Assembly (NCBI RefSeq): GCF_024807225.1
Contig: NZ_JANUCO010000001.1
Span: 2,170,001-2,234,000 of the forward strand
Direction of reading: 5' to 3'
DNA length: 64,000 nucleotides
Source of the DNA: Chryseobacterium ginsenosidimutans
Lineage (GTDB): Bacteria > Bacteroidota > Bacteroidia > Flavobacteriales > Weeksellaceae
The position numbers and the translations under genes were made by a program. Below are positions 18,619-28,198 of the stretch, one piece after another. Numbering within the stretch: the first letter of the stretch is position 1; each line of letters starts with the position of its first letter. The notes below the pieces were generated by a model. That model did no database searches, was not told the DNA's origin, and was given only the letters and a program-made list of their open reading frames with translations.

Positions 18619-18769
18619 ATGATAAATCGTTGATCGTTGTTGATGTAAGGCAGCTTATCCTCAAAGCGTACTCAGGCGATAAAGATAAGAATAAATCCTT
18701 TATGGCATGAAGGATTCTGGAGCTCTTAAAAACGTGGTATTTATATTAAAATATTTTTAATATAAATAT

Positions 18770-18900
18770 GTTTAGATTTTTTATTTGAAGCTTTTTCCTG
18801 CTCTTCGCAGTTGCTATTTTGTATTGTTTCGGGGTGCGGCTAGGATTTTGCGACTGGTACAAATCAAACCTTCAAGGTTTTAAAAACCTTGAAGGTTTAC
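18770..18900 (+). repeat. Dispersed intergenic repeat, copy 1, ending in a 33-base palindrome
   Basis: The copy starts with TTTAGATTTTTTATTTGAAG, continues CTTTTTCCTGCTC, includes GCTAGGATTTTGCG, and ends in a palindrome (18866-18898) with arms AAACCTTCAAGGTTTT. The same ordered blocks occur in inverse orientation at 63071-63245, while the sequence between the blocks differs. This is a noncoding dispersed element of the REP/MITE type. Confidence 0.7.
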
Positions 18901-19050
18901 ATCCACATCCACAATATTTGTCATTCTGAAACCTTTAGGTTCACGTAGTCAAAGCATTCACGTACGAATCTTTTCAAATTATTTTATAATAATATTTTCA
19001 GGAAGACAAACTTTATAGAAAATCATAATCTAAAATAGGAGTAAAAACAC

Positions 19051-19081
19051 AAAAATATCCCCTACTTCTGCAGGGGATATT
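19051..19081 (-). terminator. Terminator of the amidohydrolase gene
   Basis: Perfect 10-base arms AATATCCCCT and AGGGGATATT with an 8-base loop; on the minus strand the hairpin is followed by TTTTTGTGTTTTT. It lies 48 bases after the amidohydrolase stop. Confidence 0.8.
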
Positions 19082-19128
19082 CATAATAGATGTCCGAAAG
19101 ATCATCTTTATTTTAGATATATTTTGAT

Positions 19129-21009
19129 TTATTGTGCCTCTCCAATATAAACAGGAACACCGCCCAACCAAGTCTCTACCACCTGAATATCTCTCATTTT
19201 CATGTATTGTTCGGATTGAGTTTTTAATGAAAGCGGATCTTCACCTAATATCACAAAATCTGCAAAGTACCCTGTGTTTAAAGATCCCACCCATTTGTCG
19301 GCATAGCATTGCCATGCAGCATCGTAAGTTACAGCAACTAACGCCTGCTCCGGTGTAATGCATTCTTCCGCATTTAATACTTCAATACTTGTTGTATTCT
19401 CTTCCATTATTCTGGTAATGGATTGCTCCATCATCCTCAAAGGTCCCAATGGACTTACCTCATTGTCACTATGAAGGGTAATTCTCATACCAACGGCAAG
19501 AGCAGAAGCACAAAGATCAAGCATTTTTACTTTTTCACCGAATATGACCTTACTAAAAGCCTGTCCCCAATATCCAACGTGACCGATAAGGAAACTTGGC
19601 GAAACGCCCATTTGAAGCATAGCCGTAATGTGTTCTGCGGTAAGCATAGAGCAATGTTCTATACGGTTACGCAAACCGGGTCCTTTGTATTGAGCAAGCG
19701 CACTTTGATAAGCATCTATTGCAAAGGTTACCGCCTGATCGCCATTGGCATGGATCATTAAAGGCCAGCCTTGATTTACAACGGTACTGATTAAAGTATT
19801 ATAATTTGGAGGCATGCTGTTTGCCGGAACGCCTGTTTGCAAATAATTGAAAATCCCGATATTTCCAGGATCGCATCGATAAGCAGTACTCTGATAACCA
19901 GTTAAGCCTTGGTTTGAACCATCCGAAACCACTTTAACGTGCCCGTAATACACAGGTTTATACTCAGTTGGCTGCTGATAGTTTCCAAGTTTAGTAACAT
20001 CCGCCTGATCGGCACAAAGGTATGCTCCACCGATCCTAACCAATGCAGGATGGCTATCTACATAATTGGTCAACAATTTTTCAAAACCACTATTCAACCC
20101 TGCATCATACATAAAAGTTGCTCCCCTTGAATTGGCTGTTTGAAAAAGTTCAGTAAGATATTTTTCAATATCAACTGCCATTGCAACGATCTGTGGTGCT
20201 ACCACTTTCATTGCCGGTCTCATTTCCGGACTCTGCTCAAGCGTGCCTTTGGTTTTATTAATGTAATTATCAACTGTTAGATATTTATCACGTACTTCCT
20301 TGTTGTTGTCGAACACGTAATTTAAAGCCTGAGTGTTTAAATAAAGCGTATGCATTGAAGCACTTAACAGCATCATTGGAAGATCAGAATTAATATTATC
20401 AAGTATCTTATTATCAATTGGTTGTAACTCTTCCTTACCTGTACCTGTACCCGTCACGAAAGGCATCAGTGAAGGATCCAATCCTCTTCCTAAAATTACA
20501 AATTTAGGAATTTTAGAAATTTTAGAAAGGTTACTGTTTATGGCGTTTCCTACGGTAGTTAAATCGTATGGCGATCGTAAATTTTGCCCTTCAAATGGAC
20601 TTACGTCTATCCATTCGGTCATCATCGCTGTTGGAACGATATGAACGTGTGGCTCGATCAGACCTGGAAGTAAGGTTTGCTTACCTGCTAATTCTCTGGT
20701 TTGATATCCCGGATAGTTTTGAGCCATAAATTCTGCTACGTCAGTTTTTTTGCCCGTTACTACCACGTTTCCTCCGGCGATTCCGATGGCTTCCACCGTA
20801 TCCGTTAATCCGTTAATCATTGGTCGGATGGTACCGCCACTGATCATAAGGGTTGGAGATGGTGTTGGAGGTGTCGTGCTTTTCCCTGATTTGGATTTCA
20901 TTTTTGCAAGGTTTTCAGCGCTGAAAAGCTCTTCTTTAAGAATTTCTAAAACCGGGTTATTGCATGAGCAATGTGTGCAGCCATGAGCATGTGTGTGTTG
21001 ATTTTCCAT
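19129..21009 (-). CDS. YtcJ-like metal-dependent amidohydrolase
   Basis: This 626-aa protein belongs to the amidohydrolase superfamily (Amidohydro_3, YtcJ type). Metal-binding residues are visible in the HxH of LIEPHVHIV, in LMIHANGDQAVTF, in RIEHCSML and in ITLHSDNEVSPLGPL; the C-terminal ADFVILGEDPL returns to the small beta domain. It hydrolyses an amide or related bond in an unknown substrate. There is no signal peptide. The N-terminus is instead a His/Cys-rich stretch (ENQHTHAHGCTHCSCNN), which could bind metal. It is monocistronic with its own terminator. Confidence 0.87.
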   Translation of the reverse strand: MENQHTHAHGCTHCSCNNPVLEILKEELFSAENLAKMKSKSGKSTTPPTPSPTLMISGGTIRPMINGLTDTVEAIGIAGGNVVVTGKKTDVAEFMAQNYPGYQTRELAGKQTLLPGLIEPHVHIVPTAMMTEWIDVSPFEGQNLRSPYDLTTVGNAINSNLSKISKIPKFVILGRGLDPSLMPFVTGTGTGKEELQPIDNKILDNINSDLPMMLLSASMHTLYLNTQALNYVFDNNKEVRDKYLTVDNYINKTKGTLEQSPEMRPAMKVVAPQIVAMAVDIEKYLTELFQTANSRGATFMYDAGLNSGFEKLLTNYVDSHPALVRIGGAYLCADQADVTKLGNYQQPTEYKPVYYGHVKVVSDGSNQGLTGYQSTAYRCDPGNIGIFNYLQTGVPANSMPPNYNTLISTVVNQGWPLMIHANGDQAVTFAIDAYQSALAQYKGPGLRNRIEHCSMLTAEHITAMLQMGVSPSFLIGHVGYWGQAFSKVIFGEKVKMLDLCASALAVGMRITLHSDNEVSPLGPLRMMEQSITRIMEENTTSIEVLNAEECITPEQALVAVTYDAAWQCYADKWVGSLNTGYFADFVILGEDPLSLKTQSEQYMKMRDIQVVETWLGGVPVYIGEAQ

Positions 21010-21751
21010 AGAGTTGATTTGGTTGATTTTTTTTAAAGTCTTGAATGTATTTAATTTGTTTTTTTGAGTTCTTTATCTTTATTTATAAGCATACGAAAAA
21101 CCAGCCTATCATTGGGTGAGGCTTATTTAATGATTAAAATAAAAAAGGAATATCTGTACGGTAATAGGGTTACGTAGCTATTGGGATATAAGTCGTTTTC
21201 ATTTTGTTTTCAGGTATTAGTTTCGAGGTTAAAAATATGAAAAATATCCTTTTGTTGTATTTTTTATCACAAAATATTGATTAATTTATTTTTTTGCTTA
21301 AAGTTTTAGTTTACAATAAGTTTGAAACGGTAATAAGTTATTCAATTTCCCATATTTCATAAACCTAACTATCAGAAGATTTTTAACCTTTACATTCGTT
21401 TGTTAAAGATTTTAAAAGAAGCTGAAAAGAAAATTGAGTAAAGAATAAAAATCAAATTAGGTGAAGGGTCTTCAAAAAAAGGTAATGAGATGAAATCTTC
21501 TAATTAAAATATCCTGAAAATAACTTCAAATTCGGAGACTTTTGCGAAGATGGTAAATGACTTTAAAGCTTATTTTAGATTAAATTTAGGAGAATTATAA
21601 TTACAAAAAAAATTGTTCGTTATCGAGAGAAAATAGTATGCTTCTTCTTAGAGAGGGCTGTAATTAGTTGGTATATAGTAAATAAACAGGACGGAGCAGG
21701 ATGCTCATCTTTGGTTTTGTAGATAGATTAGTTAACACAAAATTAATACTT
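21010..21751. other. AT-rich intergenic region, no gene seen
   Basis: This 740-base spacer separates the divergent amidohydrolase and pectate lyase genes. I see no reading frame with protein-like composition and no RNA gene. A weak inverted repeat AGCCT...AGGCT lies near 21102-21122. Promoters for both flanking genes must be here, but no clean -33/-7 pair could be assigned. Confidence 0.5.
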
Positions 21752-24751
21752 ATGAAAAGCAAATCTTTACTATGTAAGCCAACTCTTAAAGCTTTACTGT
21801 TTTGCGGACTAACATTCTCCACGATCGATTTTAATGCTCAAACATTAGCATTTCCGGAAGCTACCGGTTTTGGTAGATATACCACAGGAGCAAGAGGGGC
21901 AACAAATCCTCAAATTTATCTGGTAACGAATTTAAATGACAGCGGTGCAGGTTCGTTCCGTGATGCGGTGAGCCAGCCGGGGCGATTTGTAATATTTAAA
22001 GTGGGAGGTATTGTTAATTTACAATCAATCGTTGCTGTTGCTGCCAATACCACGATTGCCGGACAAACTGCTCCAGGAGAAGGAATCGTATTTTTGGGAC
22101 CGAGAGTTTCATTTTCAGGAGCGAATAATACCATTGCCCGATATGTTCGTCTTCGTTATGGAGGGACATCTCAAAATCAGGATGCATCAGGAATTGCCAA
22201 TGGTGCGAATATTATTTTAGATCACATGACTTTTACCTGGGGGACAGACGAAGTATTTTCTGTAAACTGGGACGGAAACGGTACAAGTCCGGATAATATA
22301 ACGATTCAGAATTCTATTATAGGACAGGGAATGCACCGTCATAATCACTCTGCGGGAGGATTAATGCAACCGCCGCCGGGAGGAAAGATCAGCTTAATCG
22401 GAAATTTATATATCTGTAATAAAACCCGTAATAATAAAATAAAAGGGATTAACGAATTTGTAAACAACGTCGTTTACAACTGGGGGAATTACGGAAACAC
22501 GTATGGACACACTCAATCGGGAGAAGCCTACATTATGGGCGGAGATTCGGCGGGACCTTCTTATGCTAATATTCTTAATAATTATTTTATCGGAGGTCCA
22601 AATACTAATAGTGCTGTTACAACACCGTTCAGTGTAGGAAATGCGAATTTCAATTTATATGGTTCGGGAAATTACTTTGATAATAATAAAAACGGAGCCT
22701 TAGACGGAGCTTTAGTTCCTCAGGATTTAACAGGATATCCGGTTGGAGATTTAGCAGCAATACAGACAACTGCTTATGATTATCCGATGAAAAATACGAC
22801 AGTGACGGCTCAGTCTGCATTTGATAAAATTATTACAAATGGAGGAGCATCTTATCCGAGACGCGATCAGGTGGATCAATTAATGATTTCAGATTTACAG
22901 TCGAAAGGAACAACAGCTACTTATGTGTATGTTCAAACTGATTTAACAACTCAATTTGGCTTTACCAATGGTGGTGCAGGACACGTTTATGGTGCTCCGG
23001 CTCCTTTAGATACAGATAATGACGGTATGCCCGATGCGTGGGAAACTGCTAATGGACTGAATCCAAATGTTTTCGATGCTTTAGCAGTAAGCACAACGCA
23101 TGCTCCGTATCTGAATATTGAGGTTTATATTAATAATTTACCCAATGTAGCACCTCCGGATTTTATTATTCCACCATCCAATTTGAATTTCACGAATGCC
23201 GTTACAACGGGAAGTACACCTTCAAGTTCTTTAACAGTTAACTGGAATGATAATGCCGCTAATGAAACGAATTATGTTTTAGAGCGTTCTCCAAATGGTA
23301 CTGCTTTTACAGTTATTGCAACTTTGCCTGCAAATACTACAACTTATAATGAAACAGGTTTAACACCGAATACTCAATATTATTACAGAGTTAAAGCAGT
23401 GAATACTACAGAATCTTCGGTATATGTATCTTCATCTGTTACGACACCGCCTATTCCGGCTGCTCCTGCAGTGGCAGCGAATCCGACACCCGCAAATGGA
23501 AATAATAGTGTAGAGCTGAACAGTGGCAATTTGCTTTTGAAATGGACAGGAAGTGCAAACACAACATCGTATTCAGTGTATTTCGGAACAAATCCTTCAA
23601 GCTTGACCAATATTGGTACTGTACCTTACAGCGCTACACCATCTTATCAACTTAGCAATTTAAATCCTGCAACCAATTATTATTGGAGAATTGATGCCAA
23701 TAATGCTCTTGGCCTTGCAACAGGAAATGTTTGGAGTTTCCGTGCCATAACACAAAGTCTTGTTGGGAACTGGCCATTTGCAGAAGCTCCTTCAGCAGGT
23801 GCACAAATTGCAGATTTAACGTCTTTTGCCAATGATGGAGTTTTGGACGTAGCCTATGATAATGCCAGTGTAAGAGTACCTGGAAAAGAAAACAACGCCC
23901 TTGATTTTGCTACTGCACCAAGTAGCATGTACATCGCGAGTATTCCGAATCAGGATCAGATTTTATTTAATACTAATTCTTTTACCGTTTCTTATTGGAT
24001 GAAAGCTCCGGTAAGCATGATCCCGTCGTCTTCGGCAACCAGTCTTTATGTATTGTGTAAAGGTTCTTTCACTAAAAATACAACAACGGGAGCTACAGGG
24101 AAACGTTTTAATGTAGAGATTAAAGGAGGTCAATTGCGATATGCGATCGATGATGACGTTACGAAAAAAGAAATTACATCACCTATTGCCAATTATTTTA
24201 CAGGGAACTGGGTACATGTAGTGATCCAGAGAGATATTACCGCACATAAAATGAGAATTTATACGAATGGTGTTTTAAGTACTGAAGGAGATGAAACTGC
24301 CGTTACAGGTATTGGTGAAGCAAGTGATTTGATTATCGGAAACATCGGTGAACTTGAGTTTTTATCAACAACTAATGCTCCAGCTCCTTATAAAGGTGCA
24401 TTTGATGAACTTAAAATGTACAATTATGCATTATCTCCAACGGAAATAGCTGCTTTGTACAGTCAGGCAGTATTGAAGAATGACGAATTCAGCATCAGTA
24501 AAAATGTGGGAACGGTATATCCGAATCCTGTAAAAGACCAGATTTTCATTAAACTTCCGGAATATAAAAAATCTAATTTAACGGCGACATTACTTGATAT
24601 GACAGGAAAGATCATCATTAAGGAAAAAATAAATGCCGACGGAAAAGGAATCTTTAATTTAAATATTGCAGGTAGAAAAGTATCAGGAAACTATATCCTT
24701 AATGTTTCAGGAGAAAATCTAAACAGTAATTTTAAAATTATTGCTAAATAA
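21752..24751 (+). CDS. PL1-type pectate lyase, multidomain, T9SS-secreted
   Basis: The start is set at MKSKSLLCKPTLKALLFCG (21752), giving a signal peptide ending in FNAQ; the frame extends to 21701 without conserved residues. Domains in order: a right-handed beta-helix pectate lyase (about 30-450; FPEATGFGRYTTGARG, DHMTFTWGTDEVFS), two fibronectin III repeats (about 475-565 and 575-665), a LamG/concanavalin-like domain (about 670-905) and a C-terminal type A T9SS sorting domain (VYPNPVKDQIFIKLP onward). It cleaves pectic polysaccharide at the cell surface or outside. 999 aa. A terminator follows, separating it from the injection-system operon. Confidence 0.9.
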   Translation: MKSKSLLCKPTLKALLFCGLTFSTIDFNAQTLAFPEATGFGRYTTGARGATNPQIYLVTNLNDSGAGSFRDAVSQPGRFVIFKVGGIVNLQSIVAVAANTTIAGQTAPGEGIVFLGPRVSFSGANNTIARYVRLRYGGTSQNQDASGIANGANIILDHMTFTWGTDEVFSVNWDGNGTSPDNITIQNSIIGQGMHRHNHSAGGLMQPPPGGKISLIGNLYICNKTRNNKIKGINEFVNNVVYNWGNYGNTYGHTQSGEAYIMGGDSAGPSYANILNNYFIGGPNTNSAVTTPFSVGNANFNLYGSGNYFDNNKNGALDGALVPQDLTGYPVGDLAAIQTTAYDYPMKNTTVTAQSAFDKIITNGGASYPRRDQVDQLMISDLQSKGTTATYVYVQTDLTTQFGFTNGGAGHVYGAPAPLDTDNDGMPDAWETANGLNPNVFDALAVSTTHAPYLNIEVYINNLPNVAPPDFIIPPSNLNFTNAVTTGSTPSSSLTVNWNDNAANETNYVLERSPNGTAFTVIATLPANTTTYNETGLTPNTQYYYRVKAVNTTESSVYVSSSVTTPPIPAAPAVAANPTPANGNNSVELNSGNLLLKWTGSANTTSYSVYFGTNPSSLTNIGTVPYSATPSYQLSNLNPATNYYWRIDANNALGLATGNVWSFRAITQSLVGNWPFAEAPSAGAQIADLTSFANDGVLDVAYDNASVRVPGKENNALDFATAPSSMYIASIPNQDQILFNTNSFTVSYWMKAPVSMIPSSSATSLYVLCKGSFTKNTTTGATGKRFNVEIKGGQLRYAIDDDVTKKEITSPIANYFTGNWVHVVIQRDITAHKMRIYTNGVLSTEGDETAVTGIGEASDLIIGNIGELEFLSTTNAPAPYKGAFDELKMYNYALSPTEIAALYSQAVLKNDEFSISKNVGTVYPNPVKDQIFIKLPEYKKSNLTATLLDMTGKIIIKEKINADGKGIFNLNIAGRKVSGNYILNVSGENLNSNFKIIAK

Positions 24752-24792
24752 ATCAAAAGCGAAATTTCATTAATTCATATTTATACAAAGAG

Positions 24793-24825
24793 AATCCTTT
24801 CAAAACTATTTGAAAGGATTTTTCT
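24793..24825 (+). terminator. Terminator of the pectate lyase gene
   Basis: Perfect 12-base arms AATCCTTTCAAA and TTTGAAAGGATT with an ACTA loop, followed by TTTCTTT. Confidence 0.85.
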
Positions 24826-25012
24826 TTGGTTATAAAACAAGTTTTACTTAAGCTTTTATAGCCATAAATCCAGTGATAATAGCTGTTGTTATTTTTTTAT
24901 AAAAGCTTATTATTTTGGAAAATAATCGGATTAAATTTCATGAAGACAATATAAAATTCCCACAGAATTGTCTAAATGGTTTTCTTGTTACTTGTTGAAA
25001 TTCAGTGTTTTT

Positions 25013-25035
25013 CCCATTGCGTAAATGGGGTTTTT
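25013..25035 (+). terminator. Terminator/attenuator-like hairpin in front of the injection-system operon
   Basis: CCCATT-GCGTA-AATGGG followed by GTTTTT lies 54 bases before the first gene of the eCIS operon. It could be a back-up terminator for upstream transcription or an attenuator in the leader; the promoter position needed to choose is not evident. Confidence 0.4.
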
Positions 25036-25088
25036 ACTGTGAGTCTATTACTTTAAATTCGGCAGCTTTGTTGGTATAAAACTAAGCC

Positions 25089-25760
25089 ATGAAAATTACA
25101 GATTTTCTTTCAAAACTTGTTACTGCAGTCAATGCAGAAATAACAGGAACTCCCATTGTTGAAATAGCCAATATCGCTACTTTGAATGAAGGAGATGAAT
25201 TTCTGTCTTCCAAATCTTCTATTATTTTATCGATTGTAAATATCGAAGAAGATAAAATACTTAAAAATCAGACTTTATACAAAAATTATATTCCATCAAG
25301 TGATAGTATAGAAAGATACAAAAATCCCACTCAGAATTTAATTTTATCGCTCTTATTTGCCTCTTACAACATAGACCAGTCGAAATACACAGAAGGAATT
25401 GATAAGCTGGAAGTCGTTATTCGATATTTTCAAAATACGCGAGTTTTTTACTGGCAAGCTCCCAATTTATCAGAAAATATACCGGGAAGCGGTTCTTACG
25501 ACAAGCTTATATTTGAAATGGTAAGCCTTAAGACCGATCAGCTCAACCAAATGTGGTCTTCCCTCGGAGCAAGATATATGCCTTCGGTTTTGTATAAAGT
25601 ACAGATGATTTCGATTCAGTCAGAAGAAACTTCGCCGAACGAGATCATTAAAAAAGCTAAAATCCAGCTTTGGGAAAACAATCCTAATGATTCTACCGGA
25701 CACATTGAGTCGGGTACTTTCACCAAAGATGCCAATAACGAAATTATAACAACTACTTAA
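25089..25760 (+). CDS. eCIS tail-terminator/cap protein (DUF4255, Afp16/Pvc16-like)
   Basis: This 223-aa cytoplasmic protein matches the DUF4255 family. It has the conserved opening NEGDEFLSSKSSIILSIVNIEEDKILKN, the central NPTQNLILSLLFASYN and LDQLNQMWSSLG-like ending (DQLNQMWSSLGARYMPSVLYK). Family members cap the top of the sheath-tube and fix tail length in Afp and PVC particles. In Afp/PVC this gene is near the end of the operon; here it is the first gene, as in many Bacteroidota eCIS loci. The sheath gene begins 12 bases after its stop. Confidence 0.88.
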   Translation: MKITDFLSKLVTAVNAEITGTPIVEIANIATLNEGDEFLSSKSSIILSIVNIEEDKILKNQTLYKNYIPSSDSIERYKNPTQNLILSLLFASYNIDQSKYTEGIDKLEVVIRYFQNTRVFYWQAPNLSENIPGSGSYDKLIFEMVSLKTDQLNQMWSSLGARYMPSVLYKVQMISIQSEETSPNEIIKKAKIQLWENNPNDSTGHIESGTFTKDANNEIITTT

Positions 25761-25772
25761 AAATTAGTAATC

Positions 25773-27725
25773 ATGAATATTAGTGCCATTAAAACTCCGG
25801 GAGTGTATATCAATGAGATTGATGCATTTCCTCCCTCTATCGCTCAAGTTGCTACTGCCATTCCTGCCTTTGTAGGATATACACAAAAAGCAACCTCTCT
25901 GAATGTTCCTACTCGAATTTCTTCTTTAATGGAATACGAGCAGTTTTTTGGCGGAGCTCCTTCTCCTGCAGGTATTTCAGTAGATTTGGATAGTAATCTG
26001 GTTCCTTTGGATACGTCTTCTGTCACAGAAAGCAAATTCAAGCTTTACAACAGTATGCGTTTGTTTTATGCCAATGGAGGCGGAGAATGCTATATCGTTT
26101 CTATCGGGCTCTATACAAGCAATCCTACTTTTGACGGAGGAACGAAAGACGAATTTAATAAAGGAATCGACAAGCTGGAAAAATATGATGAACCTACATT
26201 GCTGTTATTTCCGGATGCTGTTAATTTATCAGCTTCTAATTTAGGAGCAGTACAGGTACATTCGTTAATGCAGTGTCAGAAACTGATGGACAGATTCACC
26301 ATTATGGATGTAAAGCAGACTGCAAACTTAATCGATGACAGCGAAGATTTCAGAGATGAAATAGGAAACCAAAATCTGAAATACGGTGCTGCTTATTATC
26401 CTTATTTGCAGGCTAATTTTCCTTATCAGTTCAGATTTAATGATATTAACGGAACTGCTGCAGGAAAAGTAAATTTTGCTTCTATCTATGCAACGGATTT
26501 AACGATAAGTCCGTTATTAACTAAATTTGATGTTACATATAAAAAAGTATATCAAAATATTGCTCTTAATGATACTGGCAACGGATACAGCATAAAATGG
26601 GGCGAAAAAAATAAAGATAAGATCACCATTGCCAACGATTTTAATAATACCGATGATTATGTAAATAAATTATGGAGCTATCTGGGAATCTTAGGACAAA
26701 CGACTTCTTTGGCTAATCCTTTTAAAACCTATGTACAAAGTCTTATTACGGTATCTTTAAAACAATATGCTCAGAAATTGGTCGATTTCAAAGCGGTTTA
26801 TGATGGCTTAAAAACCACTGACGGAGTAGATGCTGATTCAAATCCGGATGATTTGGATGACATCGTTCTTACGCCAGATCCGAATGTTACATTTGAAGAT
26901 ACAATCTGGAGAAGTGGTGCATTTGCGGCTTCCGTTACAAATCCTTATGCAGGAGCTTTAATTACAACAAATTTAGCCGATAAAGCAAAAATTCAGGCGG
27001 CTTTGGATAAATTACATTCTCAAATCATTGCTGCGATGAATTCTGCGGTAAGCGCATTAGAAAATTACGTAATTGAAGAAGAAAATAATCTGATTTCTAA
27101 TATTCCGCTTTTCTCAATCATTGTTTCAAAACTTTCTCAATCGATGAATACGGTTCCCCCTTCAGGAGCTATTGCGGGAATTTATGCTCAAACTGATGCC
27201 ACAAGAGGAGTTTGGAAAGCTCCGGCAAATGTAAGTGTAAACTCAATAATCGGTTTAACGGATGATATCAACGACAAAGATCAGGAAAATATGAACATCC
27301 ACGAAACCGGAAAATCCATCAATGCCATCCGAAAATTTACGGGAAGAGGAAATCTTGTCTGGGGTGCGAGAACATTAGCAGGAAACAGCAACGACTGGCG
27401 ATACGTCAACGTAAGAAGATTGGCAAATATGATCGAAGAATCTGCGAAAAAAGCCTGTATGCAGTTTGTATTTGAGCCTAATGTTGCTCAAACATGGGTT
27501 AATGTGAAAGGAATGATCGAAAATTATTTAACAACCCTTTGGAACGACGGTGCTTTGGCAGGAGCAAAACCCGAACACGCATTTTTTGTAGCAGTCGGAT
27601 TAAACCAAACCATGTCTGCACAGGATATTCTGGAAGGCAGAATGATCGTAAAAATAGGATATGCTCCTTCAAGACCTGCAGAATTTATCATTTTGGAATT
27701 CAAACAAATGCAACAAAAATCTTAA
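25773..27725 (+). CDS. eCIS contractile sheath protein
   Basis: This 650-aa protein starts with the sheath signature KTPGVYINEIDAFPPSIAQV and PAFVGYTQKA. It ends with the conserved sheath core DWRYVNVRRLANMIEESAKK, VNVKGMIENYLTTLWNDGAL and a C-terminal strand (RPAEFIILEFKQ) used for handshake contacts between subunits. The middle (about 150-450) is a variable outer domain. It forms the contracting outer cylinder. Afp and PVC encode three sheath paralogues; only one is present here. Confidence 0.94.
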   Translation: MNISAIKTPGVYINEIDAFPPSIAQVATAIPAFVGYTQKATSLNVPTRISSLMEYEQFFGGAPSPAGISVDLDSNLVPLDTSSVTESKFKLYNSMRLFYANGGGECYIVSIGLYTSNPTFDGGTKDEFNKGIDKLEKYDEPTLLLFPDAVNLSASNLGAVQVHSLMQCQKLMDRFTIMDVKQTANLIDDSEDFRDEIGNQNLKYGAAYYPYLQANFPYQFRFNDINGTAAGKVNFASIYATDLTISPLLTKFDVTYKKVYQNIALNDTGNGYSIKWGEKNKDKITIANDFNNTDDYVNKLWSYLGILGQTTSLANPFKTYVQSLITVSLKQYAQKLVDFKAVYDGLKTTDGVDADSNPDDLDDIVLTPDPNVTFEDTIWRSGAFAASVTNPYAGALITTNLADKAKIQAALDKLHSQIIAAMNSAVSALENYVIEEENNLISNIPLFSIIVSKLSQSMNTVPPSGAIAGIYAQTDATRGVWKAPANVSVNSIIGLTDDINDKDQENMNIHETGKSINAIRKFTGRGNLVWGARTLAGNSNDWRYVNVRRLANMIEESAKKACMQFVFEPNVAQTWVNVKGMIENYLTTLWNDGALAGAKPEHAFFVAVGLNQTMSAQDILEGRMIVKIGYAPSRPAEFIILEFKQMQQKS

Positions 27726-27749
27726 TTATTAACTCTAAAACTATACATC

Positions 27750-28187
27750 ATGCCAAATACAGATTTTCCGCTACCAAAGTTTCACTTCAGTGTAGAATGG
27801 GGCGGTAGCAAAATAGCTTTTACAGAAGTTTCCGGATTAAACAAAGAAATGGATGTTATCGAACATCGTGTAGGTTCAAGCCCCGAATTTTTCAAAAAGA
27901 AAATGCCCGGAATGCTGAAGCTCAGCAATATTACGCTCAAAAGAGGAGTCTTTGTAGGAGATAACGAGTTTTATGACTGGTACAATACGGTAGCATTAAA
28001 TACCGTAGAACGCCGAAATATCACCATCTCTCTATTAGACGAAAACCACGAGCCAAAAGTGGTCTGGAAAGTAAAAGACTGTTTTATCATTTCTTTAAAA
28101 TGCACGGATATGAAATCTGATGCAAATGAAGCAGCTATAGATACAGTAGAAATAGCCAATCACGGATTTACAATGGAACACGTATAA
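27750..28187 (+). CDS. eCIS inner tube protein 1 (gp19/Hcp-like)
   Basis: This 145-aa protein belongs to the T4 gp19-like tail-tube family. Motifs are PLPKFHFSVEWGGSKIAFTEVSGLNKEMDVIEHR near the start, a charged GMLKLSNITLKRG and the C-terminal ANEAAIDTVEIANHGFTME. It stacks as hexameric rings inside the sheath and forms the conduit for cargo. It is followed 11 bases later by a second tube gene; the two differ in sequence and probably occupy different parts of the tube, one likely at the baseplate. Confidence 0.93.
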   Translation: MPNTDFPLPKFHFSVEWGGSKIAFTEVSGLNKEMDVIEHRVGSSPEFFKKKMPGMLKLSNITLKRGVFVGDNEFYDWYNTVALNTVERRNITISLLDENHEPKVVWKVKDCFIISLKCTDMKSDANEAAIDTVEIANHGFTMEHV

Positions 28188-28198
28188 ATCTAAACATC

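Noticed and set aside
18866..18898. Rho-independent terminator at the 33-base palindrome
   Set aside because: There is no T tract and the same palindrome recurs inside a dispersed repeat at 63075-63107, so it is better described as part of the repeat.
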